A stretch of DNA of 64,000 bases from Hypericum androsaemum (taxonomy: Eukaryota > Streptophyta > Magnoliopsida > Malpighiales > Hypericaceae), in contig OZ023198.1 in the NCBI GenBank assembly GCA_963995505.1, positions 1,116,001 to 1,180,000 of the forward strand, in the 5' to 3' direction. Shown one piece after another: positions 11,821-22,872 of the stretch. How positions within the stretch are numbered: the first letter of the stretch is position 1; the number at the start of each line of letters is the position of its first letter. The notes beneath the pieces are model-generated. The model had not been told where the DNA came from, did no database searches, and was given only the letters and a program-made list of their open reading frames with translations. Made by a program: the position numbers and the translations under genes.

Positions 11821-12456
11821 TTAATGTGTGGGTTTTAACCCCATTCCCCTTACTGCATTGTACATTTGATCTCTGTTGATTCCTTTCGTCAAAGGATCTG
11901 CTATGTTGTTCTTGGACTTCACATAATCAATGGTTATTACTCCACTTGAGATAAATTGTCTAACGGTGTTATGTCTTCTACGGATATGTCGAGACTTACC
12001 GTTGCACATAGTACTTTGTGCTCTCCCGATTGCAGACATGCTATCACAATGTATCAATACAGGGGGCACAGGCTTGTTCCAACACGGAATATCCTCTAGA
12101 AAATTTCTGAGCCATTCAGCTTCTTCCCCAGCTTTGTCTAGTGCTATAAACTCTGACTCCATGGTGGATCGAGCTATGCACGTTTGTTTAGAGGATTTTC
12201 AGGACACAGCTCCTCCACCTATGGTGAACACATAACCACTAGTAGATTTAGAGTCTTTAGTGTCCGATATCTAATTCGCATCATTGTATCCTTCTAATAC
12301 AGCTGGATACCTCGTATAAAATATGCCATGGTTCATGGTATATTTCAGATACTTTATAACCCTTTTCAGAGCTAGTTAGTGGTCTGGTCCTGGATTGCTC
12401 GTGAATCTACTAAGCTTGCTAACTGAGTACGCAATATCAGGGCGAGTACAATTTGT
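11821..12456 (-). pseudogene. Copia RNase H domain (copy 1)
   Basis: The RNase H-like C-terminus of the copia polyprotein: [33 protein letters not shown] and the terminal KNNIADPLTKG signature, ending near 11821. The stretch 12456-12163 upstream, which joins it to the reverse transcriptase, is in the same general frame. It holds several stops where tryptophan codons are expected (before ISDTKD, after GGGAVS, before LALKR), which points to G-to-A decay. Confidence 0.85.
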
Positions 12457-13224
12457 TCAGTACATCAGACTCCCAATGATCTTTGCATATTTCAATTGAG
12501 ATACTGGGTCACCTCTATTTTTAGCCAAGTGTAGACTCAGGTCTACCGGAGTCTTAGCCGGAGGTTTGTCAAAAGTATCGAATTTCTTGAGTATATTCTC
12601 AACGTAGTGAGATTGTGACAAGACAATTCCTTCAGTCGTCCTAGAGATTTTAATCCCCAGTATGACGTCAGCTAGACCCATATCTTTCATGTCAAAGTTA
12701 TTCTTTAACATGTTCTTAGTTTTTACGATAAAATCTTTACTACTTCCTATGATTAGCATGTCGTCTACATACAGACATACAATTACGTAAGCATCAGGTG
12801 TGCCTTTAATGTATACACATTTATCACACTCATTGATCTTAAAGCTATTTGACATCATTGGTCTGTCAAATTTCTCATGCCATTGTTTCGGCGCCTTTTT
12901 CAGCCCGTACAGTGACTTGACCAGCTTGCACACTTTATGTTCTTGTCCGGGGGCAACAAACCCTTCAGGTTGTTCCATATATTTTTTTTCTTCCAGTTCT
13001 CCATTTAGGAAAGCTGTTTTTACATCCATCTGATGTATCTCGAGGTTATAGAGTGATGCGACAGCTATGATCACTCTAATGGATGTGATTCTTGTGATCG
13101 GCGAATAGGTGTCAAAGAAATCATATCCTTCCTTCTGTTTGAATCCTTTAGCTACCAACCGAGCTTTGTATTTATCGATTGATCCATCAGCTTTGTATTT
13201 TTGTTTAAGGATCCACTTGCAATC
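12457..13224 (-). pseudogene. Copia reverse transcriptase domain (copy 1)
   Basis: The RVT_2-type reverse transcriptase shows MDVKTAFLNGEL (first catalytic Asp region), [17 protein letters not shown] and the catalytic box CLYVDDMLI. The frame is open to a stop after GSLMY. The short upstream segment reading CKWILKQKYKADGSIDKYKA, before the ATG at 13158, is continuous with it. The active-site YVDD is intact, but the surrounding polyprotein is interrupted, so the copy is non-functional. Confidence 0.92.
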
Positions 13225-13821
13225 CTAAGGTTTGCAACCTGGTGGAAGATCCACGATTTTCCATGTGTGGTTTTGCATGATGGATTCTATCTTACTATTG
13301 ATAAATTCTTTCCAGAGAAGAGCATCCGGACTAGATAATGCCTCTTGGACTGTCCCAGGTTCATTTTCTAACATGTAGTTTAGAAAATCTGGACCAAACG
13401 ACTTGGCTACTTTGGTCCTCTTACTACGTCTAGGTTCATCAGCACCTTGATCAGAGCCTTGTGTAGCTTCATAACTTCTTTTGTTTGAGTTTACTTTTTT
13501 CGGTTCCTTTTTAAGAAAGATATTCTCAAAGAATGTTGCATTCCTTGATTTCATGACCATTCCCTCGTTGATTTTAGGGTTTTCAGACTTGTGCACTAGA
13601 AATTGGTATGCTCTACTGTTGTGGGCATATCCGATAAAGATGCAGTCAACGGTCTTGGGTCCCATTCTCACCCTTTTAGGCGAAGGTATTTCTACCTTGG
13701 CTAGGCACCCCCACACTTTAAGGTAACCGTATGAAGGCTTTCTCCCTTTCCATAATTCATATGGAGTTTTGTCCCTTTTCTTGTGCAGTAATTTGTTTAG
13801 AATGTGATTAGCTGATAGCAC
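13225..13821 (-). pseudogene. Copia integrase C-terminal / linker region (copy 1)
   Basis: A 198-codon stretch starts [20 protein letters not shown] and includes the conserved YLKVWGCLAKV and CIFIGYAHNSRAY blocks found after the copia integrase core, then a Lys/Arg/Glu-rich linker (EPRRSKRTKVAKSFGPDF). It ends in a TAG at 13225 in what should be continuous coding into the reverse transcriptase, and it is frameshifted relative to the integrase core upstream. Confidence 0.88.
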
Positions 13822-14566
13822 AGCTTCCCCCCCACAAGTTCTGTGGTAAGCCCAAGCGAATCAATATAGCATTCATCATCTCCTTAAGAGTTCGATTCTT
13901 GCGCTCAGCTACGCCGTTTGATTGAGGTGAGTATTGAGGTGAGTACTGTTCTCCCCCTCTATCACTTCGAATCATTTTGATTTTAGTGCTAAGTTGATTT
14001 TCAACCTCATTCTTATAACTCTTGAAAGCTTCTAGAGCTTCGTCTTTTCCTTTCAAGACGTGTACGTACCTCGTGCAATCGTCAATAAATGTGATGAAAT
14101 ACTTTTTCCCGCCTCTAGTTTGCACTTGTTTCATATCGCATATGTCGGTATGAATTAACTCTAAAGGTGTAGTACTTCTTTCCACTGAATGAAAAGGTGC
14201 ATTGGTCATTTTTGGCTCTACACATACTTCGCATTTATTGTTCAAGTCAAACTCCATTTTAGGCAATAAATTTAAACTTACTAACTTTTTTAGTGAGCTC
14301 AAATTTACGTGTCCTAGTCTATCATGCCATAAGTTAGAACACTCAGCCAAATAAGAAGAATTAACAACTTTATTAGGGCCATTAAAGGTGCGTTTGACAG
14401 TTATTACATTCATCTTGAAGAGCCCCCTCTCGAGGTAACCCTTTCCCACAAAGGCACCGGCCTTGGTCAGAACAAACCTATCGGCCTCGAATACTAGTTT
14501 CATCCCAGTTTTGCTCAACAGTGAGCCGGATACTAAATTCTTACGAATGTCTGGGACATGCAGCAC
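13808..14566 (-). pseudogene. Copia GAG-pre-integrase and integrase core (copy 1)
   Basis: It begins with a GAG-pre-integrase zinc-finger-like block ([20 protein letters not shown]). The integrase core follows: HTDICD (first Asp), [18 protein letters not shown] (second Asp) and [19 protein letters not shown] (catalytic Glu). Between the second Asp and the Glu about 26 residues present in copy 2 are missing, with a local SPQYSPQ duplication. The frame then shifts at about 13815. Confidence 0.9.
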
Positions 14567-15672
14567 ATCCTTGAGGTCAGCTTTTTTCCGGAGGTCAGCT
14601 TCAATACCACCTGGCCTAGTCCAACTACGGAAAAAGTTGCAGAGTTACCCATGAACAACTTCCTCCCTTTGATGGCTGTGTAGGTCGAGAATATCTCCTT
14701 GTCTGAGCAGATGTGTCGGGTTGCCCATGTGTCTATGAACCACTCTCTTGGGTTATCTACCAGATTTGCTTCAAACACTACGGTGGATAGGTGTAGCTCA
14801 AACAAGTCCTCAGCGAGGTTAGCCTTCTCACGATCGTCTTTCTTCAGCAAGCGATAATCTTTGGCCATGTGACCGGGCTTGTCGCAGTTGTAGCAATTGC
14901 CTTTGATCTTTTTAGCTTTCTTTTGCTTTGGTTCTTGCTTCTCCTGCTTATTCCCAGGCTTCTTTCTCTTCTTGCCAGTACCACCTTCAGCGAGGTGTAC
15001 CTTAGTCTCGGAGTTGGTCCTGCCGGTCTTGACTTCGGACTTTCGGTTGTCTTCCTCGATCCTTAGTCTCACGATCAAGTCTTCCAGCCCCATGTCCTTC
15101 CTCTTATGTTTGAGGTAGTTCTTGAAGTCCTTCCATAGAGGGGGTAGCTTCTCGATTATAGCAGCCACCTGGAAGGATTCGCTGAGTTGCATGCCTTCGG
15201 CGTGAATCTCGTGTAGAATCAGCTGCAGCTCTTGGACTTGGTCTATGACCTTCTTGGAGTCTACCATCTGGAAGTCGAGGAACCTTTCGACGATAAATTT
15301 CTTCATCCCGGCATCCTCCGTTTTGTACTTCTTCTCCAGGGAGTCCCACAATTTTTTTACAGTCTTGGTACCTGCATAGACATTGTAGAGGGCGTCGTCT
15401 AAGCCATTCAGGACATAGTTACGACATAGGAAGTCGCTGTGACTCCATGCATCGAGGGCGTTGATCTTCTGTGGATCAGCCTCATTTTCTGCCACCTTCA
15501 GAGCCTCTTCCTTCAAGAATCGGACCAGGTTGAGTGTCGTCAGGCAGAACAGCATCTTCTGTTGCCATCTCTTGAACTCGGTACAGTTGAACTTGGCCGG
15601 CCTTTCGGCGTGGACAGTTCCCAGGACCGCTGGCACTGGTGCTGAGCTTGTTGATGCCATCTTCAAGTACAC
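14533..15672 (-). pseudogene. Copia gag, zinc knuckle and protease start (copy 1)
   Basis: A 379-codon frame. Gag of the UBN2 type covers about residues 1-230 ([49 protein letters not shown]). A basic segment and a CCHC knuckle follow ([15 protein letters not shown]; the final Cys is Tyr), then the protease start ([12 protein letters not shown]; the usual Asp-Thr-Gly is Asp-Thr-Trp). Two key residues are therefore lost. The frame shifts inside 14566-14533 before the GAG-pre-integrase block. Confidence 0.9.
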
Positions 15673-15689
15673 TAATCTCGTCTTACGAT

Positions 15690-16567
15690 TGTTGATTGTC
15701 GGAGGTGGTGTACTTGATTAGGATCTTTAATAGTCGAGGCAAGAGTTAGACTCTTTCTCCGTAAGATAAGATTGCCCCGTATTCAGTACTTACGGGCTGC
15801 GGCAATCATCCCCAAGATACAACGACTAGGCTGCTTCCGAGTTCGTAGCACAATGACCCTTGAAGCTTCAGACGAACCTTGGAAATTTGGAACTTTCTGA
15901 GAGAGGGAGAGAGAGCCTACAATTGCTAACGAATGCTTATGCAAGTTGTAGTGGGGTGAGTGCAAATGATGGGGAATGGGCCTATTTATAGGCGCTGGAT
16001 GGGAGGGAGGCAGACACTCCGAAGGGGCGCGTTCATTCGGCCAACAGGCTGCGCTCGTGGCCCTTCGGTGGTATTCTGGATCCTTCCAGGTGCGCCCAGA
16101 CCAGGTTGTGACCGCTCTGAGGGACAGGCCTACGCTTGCACTCCTTCACGAGAGATCTCGCAACCCTTCGGTCGTCTGGAAATTTCCGGGATGTTCCAGC
16201 CCTTCGTGCCTCTTCGGTGGCCATCCTGGAAGGTGCTCGCAGCCCCTCGTCACTTCGGTAGCTACGCAACTCTCTCCAGACTCTGGCAAAATACTTAAGG
16301 CTCCTCCGCGCTCGCACTCGCGCACGGGCTCGTGCTCGTGCTCGAATGGTGCGAATCGCACCATCCTCGCAGGCAGCCTCGGTTAGCTCTTCAGGCGGAA
16401 CATTTAATGTTACACCAGCTTGGAGCTTCTCCTTATAAACATGGAAAATTCCCTTGCGATTTCCGATGTGGTAATCCCATCCTCAGCTTGGACTTTCCAG
16501 CTTGGACTTTTTAGTTTTGGCCTTTCAGCTTGGGTCAAATGCATTCATTATGCATTCAAACCTAACA
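15690..16567 (-). repeat. 5' LTR of copia copy 1
   Basis: 878 bp, minus strand. It starts TGTTAGGTTTGAATGC (normally TGTTGGG) at 16567 and ends CCGACAATCAACA at 15690. It carries a TATA-like TATAAATAGGCCC at about 15978-15990 (complementary) and a short GA-rich tract near 15898-15915, where copy 2 has a long (CT)n run. Gag starts 18-30 bp after it. Confidence 0.9.
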
Positions 16568-17496
16568 ACACTTAACTAACTAATATTTCTGTTATTTTCT
16601 TCAGAATTATTGGAAATACTGTAATTCGCTAGGCTAAGGAGATCGGCATTATTGGAAATGCAAATATGCTTGGAAAATTCCAACTTTTGGACATGCCAAA
16701 CATAAGGAAAGCCCACTATTAATTAGTCTCGATTTCCTGGACATGTTTCTCTCACCATCAATATCGGAGATGGACTGGCTGATACGAGTACCATCAGGTT
16801 TGGATTGTAGATTGTTGGATGAAGAATGGACGCCCATATGACATATTTGATGGTAAAGATCGACTCGAGTTAGAATAAAGGGTATTTTCAAGTTTTGTAC
16901 ATAATAAGGTTTTCTTCTTTTCTTTATTTTTTTCTTCCACTTCTTCTCTCTTGCATTTTAGATAAGATTTCTACAAAAAAAAAAATTCATTTCTTCTTCT
17001 CCACCCCTTTTTTCTACTCTTTTTTCTCTTCTCCTCCTCTTCCTTTTTTCCCTCTTCCTCCTCTTTCTCCTCTTTCTCCTCCGGCTCTTCTTCTACTTGC
17101 TTTTCCTCATCTCCCTCTACTTTCTTCTCATTCTCTTCCGTTTCTCCTCTTTCTCCTCTTTCTTTTTTGATCGTGGATGTTGCAACTGGGGAAGGTAAAT
17201 GGTTGTCATTTTTGTTTTCAAAGGCAAAAATTCCAACGGCACATCCATTGATGTATCTTTTTGTTATCGTCTTTGAATTGATGTGCCCTTGCTGAAACTG
17301 ATTCACCCTTGTATTTTTTGTTTTGAAACTGATGCACCCTTATGTTTTTGCATTTGAAAGTCACGTGCCTTTGTGTTTTTGCCATTCACACTTATGCACC
17401 CTATAATGAAAATAAGAGAAATTTCTATCTTAAAAAAAAATCAATGCATTGCTTTATAGAGACATTAATGACATGTGTATTTTCAAAATGTACTTA
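16568..17496. other. Low-complexity pyrimidine-rich stretch and intergenic DNA
   Basis: From about 16911 to 17166 the plus strand is almost all C and T (TTCTTCTTCTCCACC, TCCTCTTCC and similar). Its complement reads as a Lys/Glu-rich frame, which is an artefact of composition and not a gene. The rest holds nothing recognisable. Confidence 0.6.
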
Positions 17497-17764
17497 CCTA
17501 TTCACAAATATTACAAAAATGTCATCAAGCTTGTGGGCCCAACTAATCCACTTTTTAGTTTTTACGTTATCTGATTCATGCTGCTGTGGCCCAGCAGCAC
17601 TGAATCTAGACCCATCGATATCACTTTTTAGGGTTTGCCTATTCACAAATATTATAAAAATGTCATCAAGCTTGTGGGCCCAACTAATCCACTTTTTAGT
17701 TTTTACGTTATCTGATTCATGCTGCTGTGGCCCAGCAGCACTGAATCTAAACCCATCGATATCA
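17497..17764. repeat. Tandem duplication, 141-bp period, two copies
   Basis: Copy 1 begins at 17497 and copy 2 at 17638. About 127 bp are shared with only two or three differences, followed by 14 unshared bases at the first junction. Each copy contains the inverted repeat GCTGCTG-TGGCC-CAGCAGC. The near-identity suggests a recent duplication. Confidence 0.9.
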
Positions 17765-18489
17765 ATGACAATTCCATCATATAATGTGCAAAAAATATTA
17801 ATTCGGATTTCGTTATCATAAGAAAGAGTAGTTTTTTCATTGACATTTTCTCATTTTTAACAAACCCTAAGATAATTTGACAAGATTTAAGAAATTCAAA
17901 TTTCTTAAATATTATTTATAAAAAATCTCATAATTCTTTAACTTTAATTTATTTGTTTTTATTACAAAAATAACATAGATTTTATTAGGCTAATAAGACT
18001 AAATTCTAGTGTGCAGAAATCTTATACCAATTATCATTATCACTATTATTATTTACATGAGACCATCATTTATCATATGTAGTACAACTTGTTTTGATAC
18101 CTTACTTATTACATATAGTGTAAGCCAAGTGATATAACTAAGTGTTTTCACAGACTAACACGAGACTTTTGTAGCGTATTTTTTCTTCACTCACACGCAT
18201 CTTAAGAAACTTCTCTCGAAGTTATCCATTTTTTTGGTAAATAGATTAATATTATATATACCCCAAATTTTTTACACTAAGTTCAAGTAAAAATAAGTCT
18301 AAACTACTTGCTAATTATATGATTAATCTCTCCGATCTCAAAGAGACTCCGTGTACAAAATCATATCTTGGTGTTCAAATACTGCAATTGAGTTTGTCCA
18401 TCTTAGCCATTCATGGACGCGGTATGTGATCGAATGAATGAGAAACTCCCGGTTGCACCGACCTCCTTGAAAAATAGCATGATTCTATA
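17765..18489. other. AT-rich intergenic region
   Basis: No feature can be supported. Confidence 0.5.
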
Positions 18490-19720
18490 CTAGATGAGGA
18501 CCAACAACTTCTTTTGAGGAATAAGAGGACCAACAAAGACCAAATATGAAATTATGAAATAACCACTAGGAAAATAAGAGAACAAGAAAAAAAATGAGGA
18601 AAATGTAATTGGATCTTTAAGGATCCTACGTGGAATGGGTAAAGCGGCAGGATAAGAAAGAGGTAAGTATGGATATCGGGGGAGACTAACTCCTCTAGAC
18701 ATACGAGTATATCGGGGGAGACTAACTCCACGCAAGTCATCCAAGTACACATGAATACAAAAATCTGAAGGGAAATAAAAAACAACATACTCGAGAGCAA
18801 GCTTAGAAGGCGCATCCGCCAACCGCTTCCCCTCACGCCATGTATGCTGAAGATCAATCTCTCAGTCCTTCGCTAGAAGCTCCCTCACCCTCGATATGAG
18901 AGTAGCAATGGGTTGTGCTCGATCAACAGAATGTCCGACTCATAGGATGGCCAGAGACGAGTCTACCTATACTAGGACCCTCCTAAACCCCCTCTTTCGA
19001 GCCAGCTCAAGCCCAGAGCTCCACAGCCAAAGAGGTGCAGCTCTCAATGTCCTTAGCGAACCCACACAACCAAATGCCCTCCGAGTCACGAATGATACCA
19101 CCAGCCCCAGTAGAGCCCGGGTTCTCATAGAAGCTCCATCCGTATTGAGCTTGACGGAGCCCTCCACAGGTCGCTGCTAAGAGACTAGGATCTCCTTACA
19201 TGGGATAATAGAGTATTTCAGTCTGCTAGGATACGGGCAAACTCCCGTGCATGTGAAGTGATGAGGGAAGGGGGTGCCCCAAAATCGTGGCTCGCTGGAA
19301 GACAGAGTCATTCGCCATCGCCATAGCCTCCAGTAAATAGTCATAAAGGTCGTTGCTATAGCGGGCTAACCATGGGAGTGGTGGTGTCTAAAATGTTGGC
19401 CCAGAGCCACTGGTAGGGGTTTGTCTCGGTGTAGAAGCCTCGTGGCGATCGTGGTAGAAGGGAGGCACACACCAACCTATAGAACATGCAATCACGAGAC
19501 ATGTGCATCAGCGACTCAGACTTAGTACCATATCTCTGACACGTATCATCCTCCGTGAAATGCCTCTGAGCTCGCTCCGCATTCGTCATAAACCTGCAAT
19601 GACAAAACAACCAAATGAAAAACCGAATCCTCTCAGGAGCCTATAAAGCCCGAATCTCTGTCCAGATCAGGTCAGCAGGTGGCATCTCCACAGATTGGGC
19701 TATGACATATTCAGTTACTT
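18490..19720 (-). pseudogene. LINE ORF2 C-terminal fragment (zf-RVT and RNase H-like)
   Basis: The minus strand reads first a zf-RVT-type block (FCHCRFMTNAERAQRHF, TCQRYGTKSESLMHMSRDC) at about 19610-19356. A decayed RNase H-like domain follows at about 19170-18700 (VKLNTDGAS with the first Asp, ELWSSGLELARKRGF, and GVSLPR near the end). This is the order of the C-terminal half of plant LINE ORF2. Many stops and frame changes show it is long dead. The GVSLPRY end is duplicated (two copies of GAGTTAGTCTCCCCCGATAT about 31 bp apart near 18683-18733). Confidence 0.7.
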
Positions 19721-21370
19721 TTAATGTGATTTATATATTTAGGGTTCTTGGGCAAGAAAAAAAGTTCAATAATCAACCGTCCTCCAAATATGCTTTATTC
19801 AACCAAAAACCCTCATTATCCAACTTTTTGACATGGCACATCTTTCGGATAAACCGAAGGCAAGAAAAATTAGATTTAAAAAAATTAAACCAAATATGTT
19901 GACGATTTTTTAAAATCTAAAATTTCTAGCATGAAGGTATGCTTTTAATTTTCAATAATATTACTTGACATGTAATCTATTTGTGCCATGTTAATAATTT
20001 GAAGCCATATCATTATTGTCAGGTCAACAAAAATAAAAGTTTATATAAAAAGAGAGTCCTAAATATTTATTTCACATAACATATGTATTAAATTAAGTTT
20101 TTCTATAATAGATAATGCAAAATGTGTATTTTGTATAATAGATGGTACTAAAATGTCTTTGACACAAAATTTTATATCTAGTATCCATTTATAACCGGCA
20201 AGAACAAGGCCTAACACGTCAGAGACAAGTTGGCAACGTGTCAAGCCCTCATCCACTACGTGTATATCTGTTACTTCGATTAGGTTAGGGAAAGACGGCT
20301 GTGTCCCTGGCTTGCCAAGTCTAAGGTGTAAATTAGACACTGAATTCACTTCTCAGAGGCTCGCACGTGTGATGCCACCAATCACGACGAGACATTATTT
20401 TAAGACCGTTGTCTGACTTTATTTTGACCGGCTGAATCACTATCCAAAAATATATAACATCAAAAAAATAAAAAAATAATAAATATGATCATTCAAATTA
20501 TCAGCATATTTTTTATCAGCTTCAAAATCGAATCAACCGATCGATTTAGTGATGATTGGACTGGTTGAACTTGGATTAACAACATTGGCCGCAAAAAACT
20601 TTCGGAATATGTAACATAATCAATGCTTTTAAAATCATTAAAAAAATTACAATAAAAGTGGAGACACATAAAAGAATGGGTACAATGTTGCACATCTTTA
20701 TTGTAAACATGGGTAACGAAATTTAAAAGAGAATTTTTTAAAAAGATTATTAGGTTATTGCCGTGATGAATATATGGTTGGTAATAAGAGAGTCCTGTAA
20801 TTTTTTTATCGTGGGGGGACCATGTATATTACGTTGAAATGGTTCTTTTATTTAATTAGTAAAATATAATTTCTCACCAAAAGAATAATAAAACAAAAGT
20901 TGCCCGACTTCACAATTAGTGGGTCAGCCCTACCCCCTACCAAATTTGAAATTGTGGACTCAAAATCTCCTATTTTACAGACATAATCTATATCAATTGA
21001 CTTAGGTGCTTGATCGTCCTTAAATAATTATTTTACCGACGTACACTATATACCGACATTGATTATTGTCCTGACCATGTGTGCCAAATAAATCAAGCAA
21101 TATTCACGAAATATGTATATAAATATTTATATTTTGTTCCTCAAATATAAATATTTATTTACAAATTAAAAAAAAAGAATATTTGAGGTCCCTAGATCCA
21201 GCTGGCGAATTTCAAAACGCTTGTCAGTTGCCACGTAATATCGATTGTCGTGGTGTCAAAACTTTCTAGAGATATTTTCTGTAAAATGATATGTTACGTT
21301 TTTTTTAACCTTCAACTCCATACAACATTTATGATCTCAGGACGTGTACGGGATTGAAATTGAAATGCCA
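19721..21370. other. Intergenic, no recognised feature
   Basis: AT-rich sequence with only short chance frames. Confidence 0.5.
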
Positions 21371-21379
21371 TTTACATTT

Positions 21380-22421
21380 GGGTAAATTACTCTAAGGCCC
21401 CTGGTATTTGGTATACTTCACGCTCGCCCACTGTATTTCGGTAATCGATTAAAAACTCCCCGAGGTTTGCTTTTATTATACTCTCAGGTTCCTCGCTGAT
21501 GTCAGCGATCAATTTTCTCATGGAAATGACTTATATGCCCTTACAGTAAATTTAAAAAATTATTTACCTCTCTCCTTCGCCGAACAACCTCGACTCTTCC
21601 CTCTCCTCCATCTCCCTCTTCTCTCTCTCCTCCGCATCCATCTAAACAAATCAGATGAAACTGCAGAACGATAAGTCGAGACCCATTCTGGACGAGCATC
21701 TCAAGTCGAGGTCTCCGACAAGCAGCTCAAGCCAAGTCGAGACCCATTCCCGACCACGACGATGACCCTCGGGGGAGATTTTGTTATGTTTACGTCGAGG
21801 TCGATTGAGAGGCAGCCAAATCGAGGTCGCCGGAGCAGCTCAAGCCAAGTCGAGACCCATTCTCGACCACGACGACGATGACTCTCGGGGGAGATTCCGT
21901 TCTGTCTACGCCGAGGTTGATGGAGAGGCGGCCAAGTCGAGGTCGTCGACGAGCAGCTTAAGCCACGTCGAGACCCATTCTTGACCATGACGACGACCCT
22001 CGGGAGAGATTCTGTTATGTCTACGCTGTGAACATGTCGCCGCCGCTGTGTGGTGGGTCTTTCAATCGTGGAGGCGTGGTGGGCCTTCAATCGTGGCCCT
22101 TGGACGCCGGGAGATTACCGTAAAGATGGTGTTCAAAATCGAAGGCAAGTTTTTCTGGTCTAATTTTGATTTTGAGGTCTGAATTTTGTATTTTAATTTT
22201 GATTTTTGTTCCCCGGAAAGATGACCGGATGTTTTAGTTGACCGGACCAAGGGTATAATGGTCATTTTAGTAATAAAATAATAATATTTTGACCGCTGAC
22301 GTCATCGAGGGCCTGAGAGTATAATAAAACCAAACCTCTGGGAGTTTTTAATCGATTACCGGAATACAGGAGGGTGAGCGTGAAATATACCAAATACCAG
22401 GGGCCTGAGCATAATTTACCC
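21380..22421. mobile_element. Mutator-like element (non-autonomous MULE) with 9-bp target duplication
   Basis: The ends are inverted repeats of 100 bp or more. Left: GGGTAAATTACTCTAAGGCC from 21380. Right, as complement: GGGTAAATTATGCTCAGGCC from 22421. Both continue through CCCCTGGTATTTGGTATA and GGTAATCGATTAAAAACTCC to TTTTATTATACTCTCAGG. The 9-bp direct duplication TTTACATTT flanks it (21371-21379 and 22422-22430), the size expected of Mutator transposases. There is no transposase. The inside holds 118-120 bp tandem repeats. Confidence 0.88.
21675..22020. repeat. Internal tandem repeat of the MULE, about three units of 118-120 bp
   Basis: AAGCCAAGTCGAGACCCATTC recurs (last copy AAGCCACG) at about 21729, 21847 and 21960, each followed by CGACCACGACGA and CTCGGGGGAGATT. 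A partial fourth unit precedes them at about 21675. Minus-strand frames through it are repetitive (SRLGLSC, SPESHRRRGRE) and resemble no known protein. Confidence 0.8.
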
Positions 22422-22430
22422 TTTACATTT

Positions 22431-22872
22431 TGCCGACATTCGTAGATTTCTTTCTTACGACTGTTATGATATTTTATTAATAGTTATATTTAATAGTAGA
22501 ATGTCAAATAATTTACATATCATATAATTTTATTACCAAGTTTGCCATTTAGAAGTTTTAATAATTTAATCACTTTTAATATGAAAAAACTTAAAAATGG
22601 ACAATTTGGCTGGACCGATTGGTCTTGGACAAACCAATCAATGCGACTGTTCTCCATATTTTAGTATAAAAATCATCTGGTATTGATTCTGGGTAGCGAT
22701 CTATTCGTTCAGATTACAGATTTTAAAACATTAACGGTTGTTAAATTTTTATAAGCCTATTTAAAGAGCTCCGATGATGTATATTTCGCACAATAAGACT
22801 ATTGAAAAGTCCTATATTTTATCTTTGCTTTTTTTTATTATTTTTGTAGTTTAGTTTCTAATATTCAAGAGC
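22431..22872. other. Intergenic, no recognised feature
   Basis: AT-rich; nothing can be supported. Confidence 0.5.

Larger units (their letters stand above)
10937..16567 (-). mobile_element. Ty1/copia LTR retrotransposon, copy 1 (defective)
   Basis: A minus-strand element: 5' LTR 16567-15690, then gag, protease, integrase, reverse transcriptase and RNase H in copia order, then a purine tract (ATGGGGGAT) and a shortened 3' LTR (11271-10937). Copia is identified by integrase preceding reverse transcriptase. The polyprotein is broken by frameshifts and stops. The same family occurs at 47614-54005 in the other orientation. No target duplication is visible, because the low-coordinate LTR end has lost its last roughly 35 bp. 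Confidence 0.93.

Noticed and set aside
16895..17306. Lys/Glu-rich minus-strand frame and Phe/Leu/Ser/Pro-rich plus-strand frame
   Set aside because: Both come from a long pyrimidine-rich tract; no domain or splice context.
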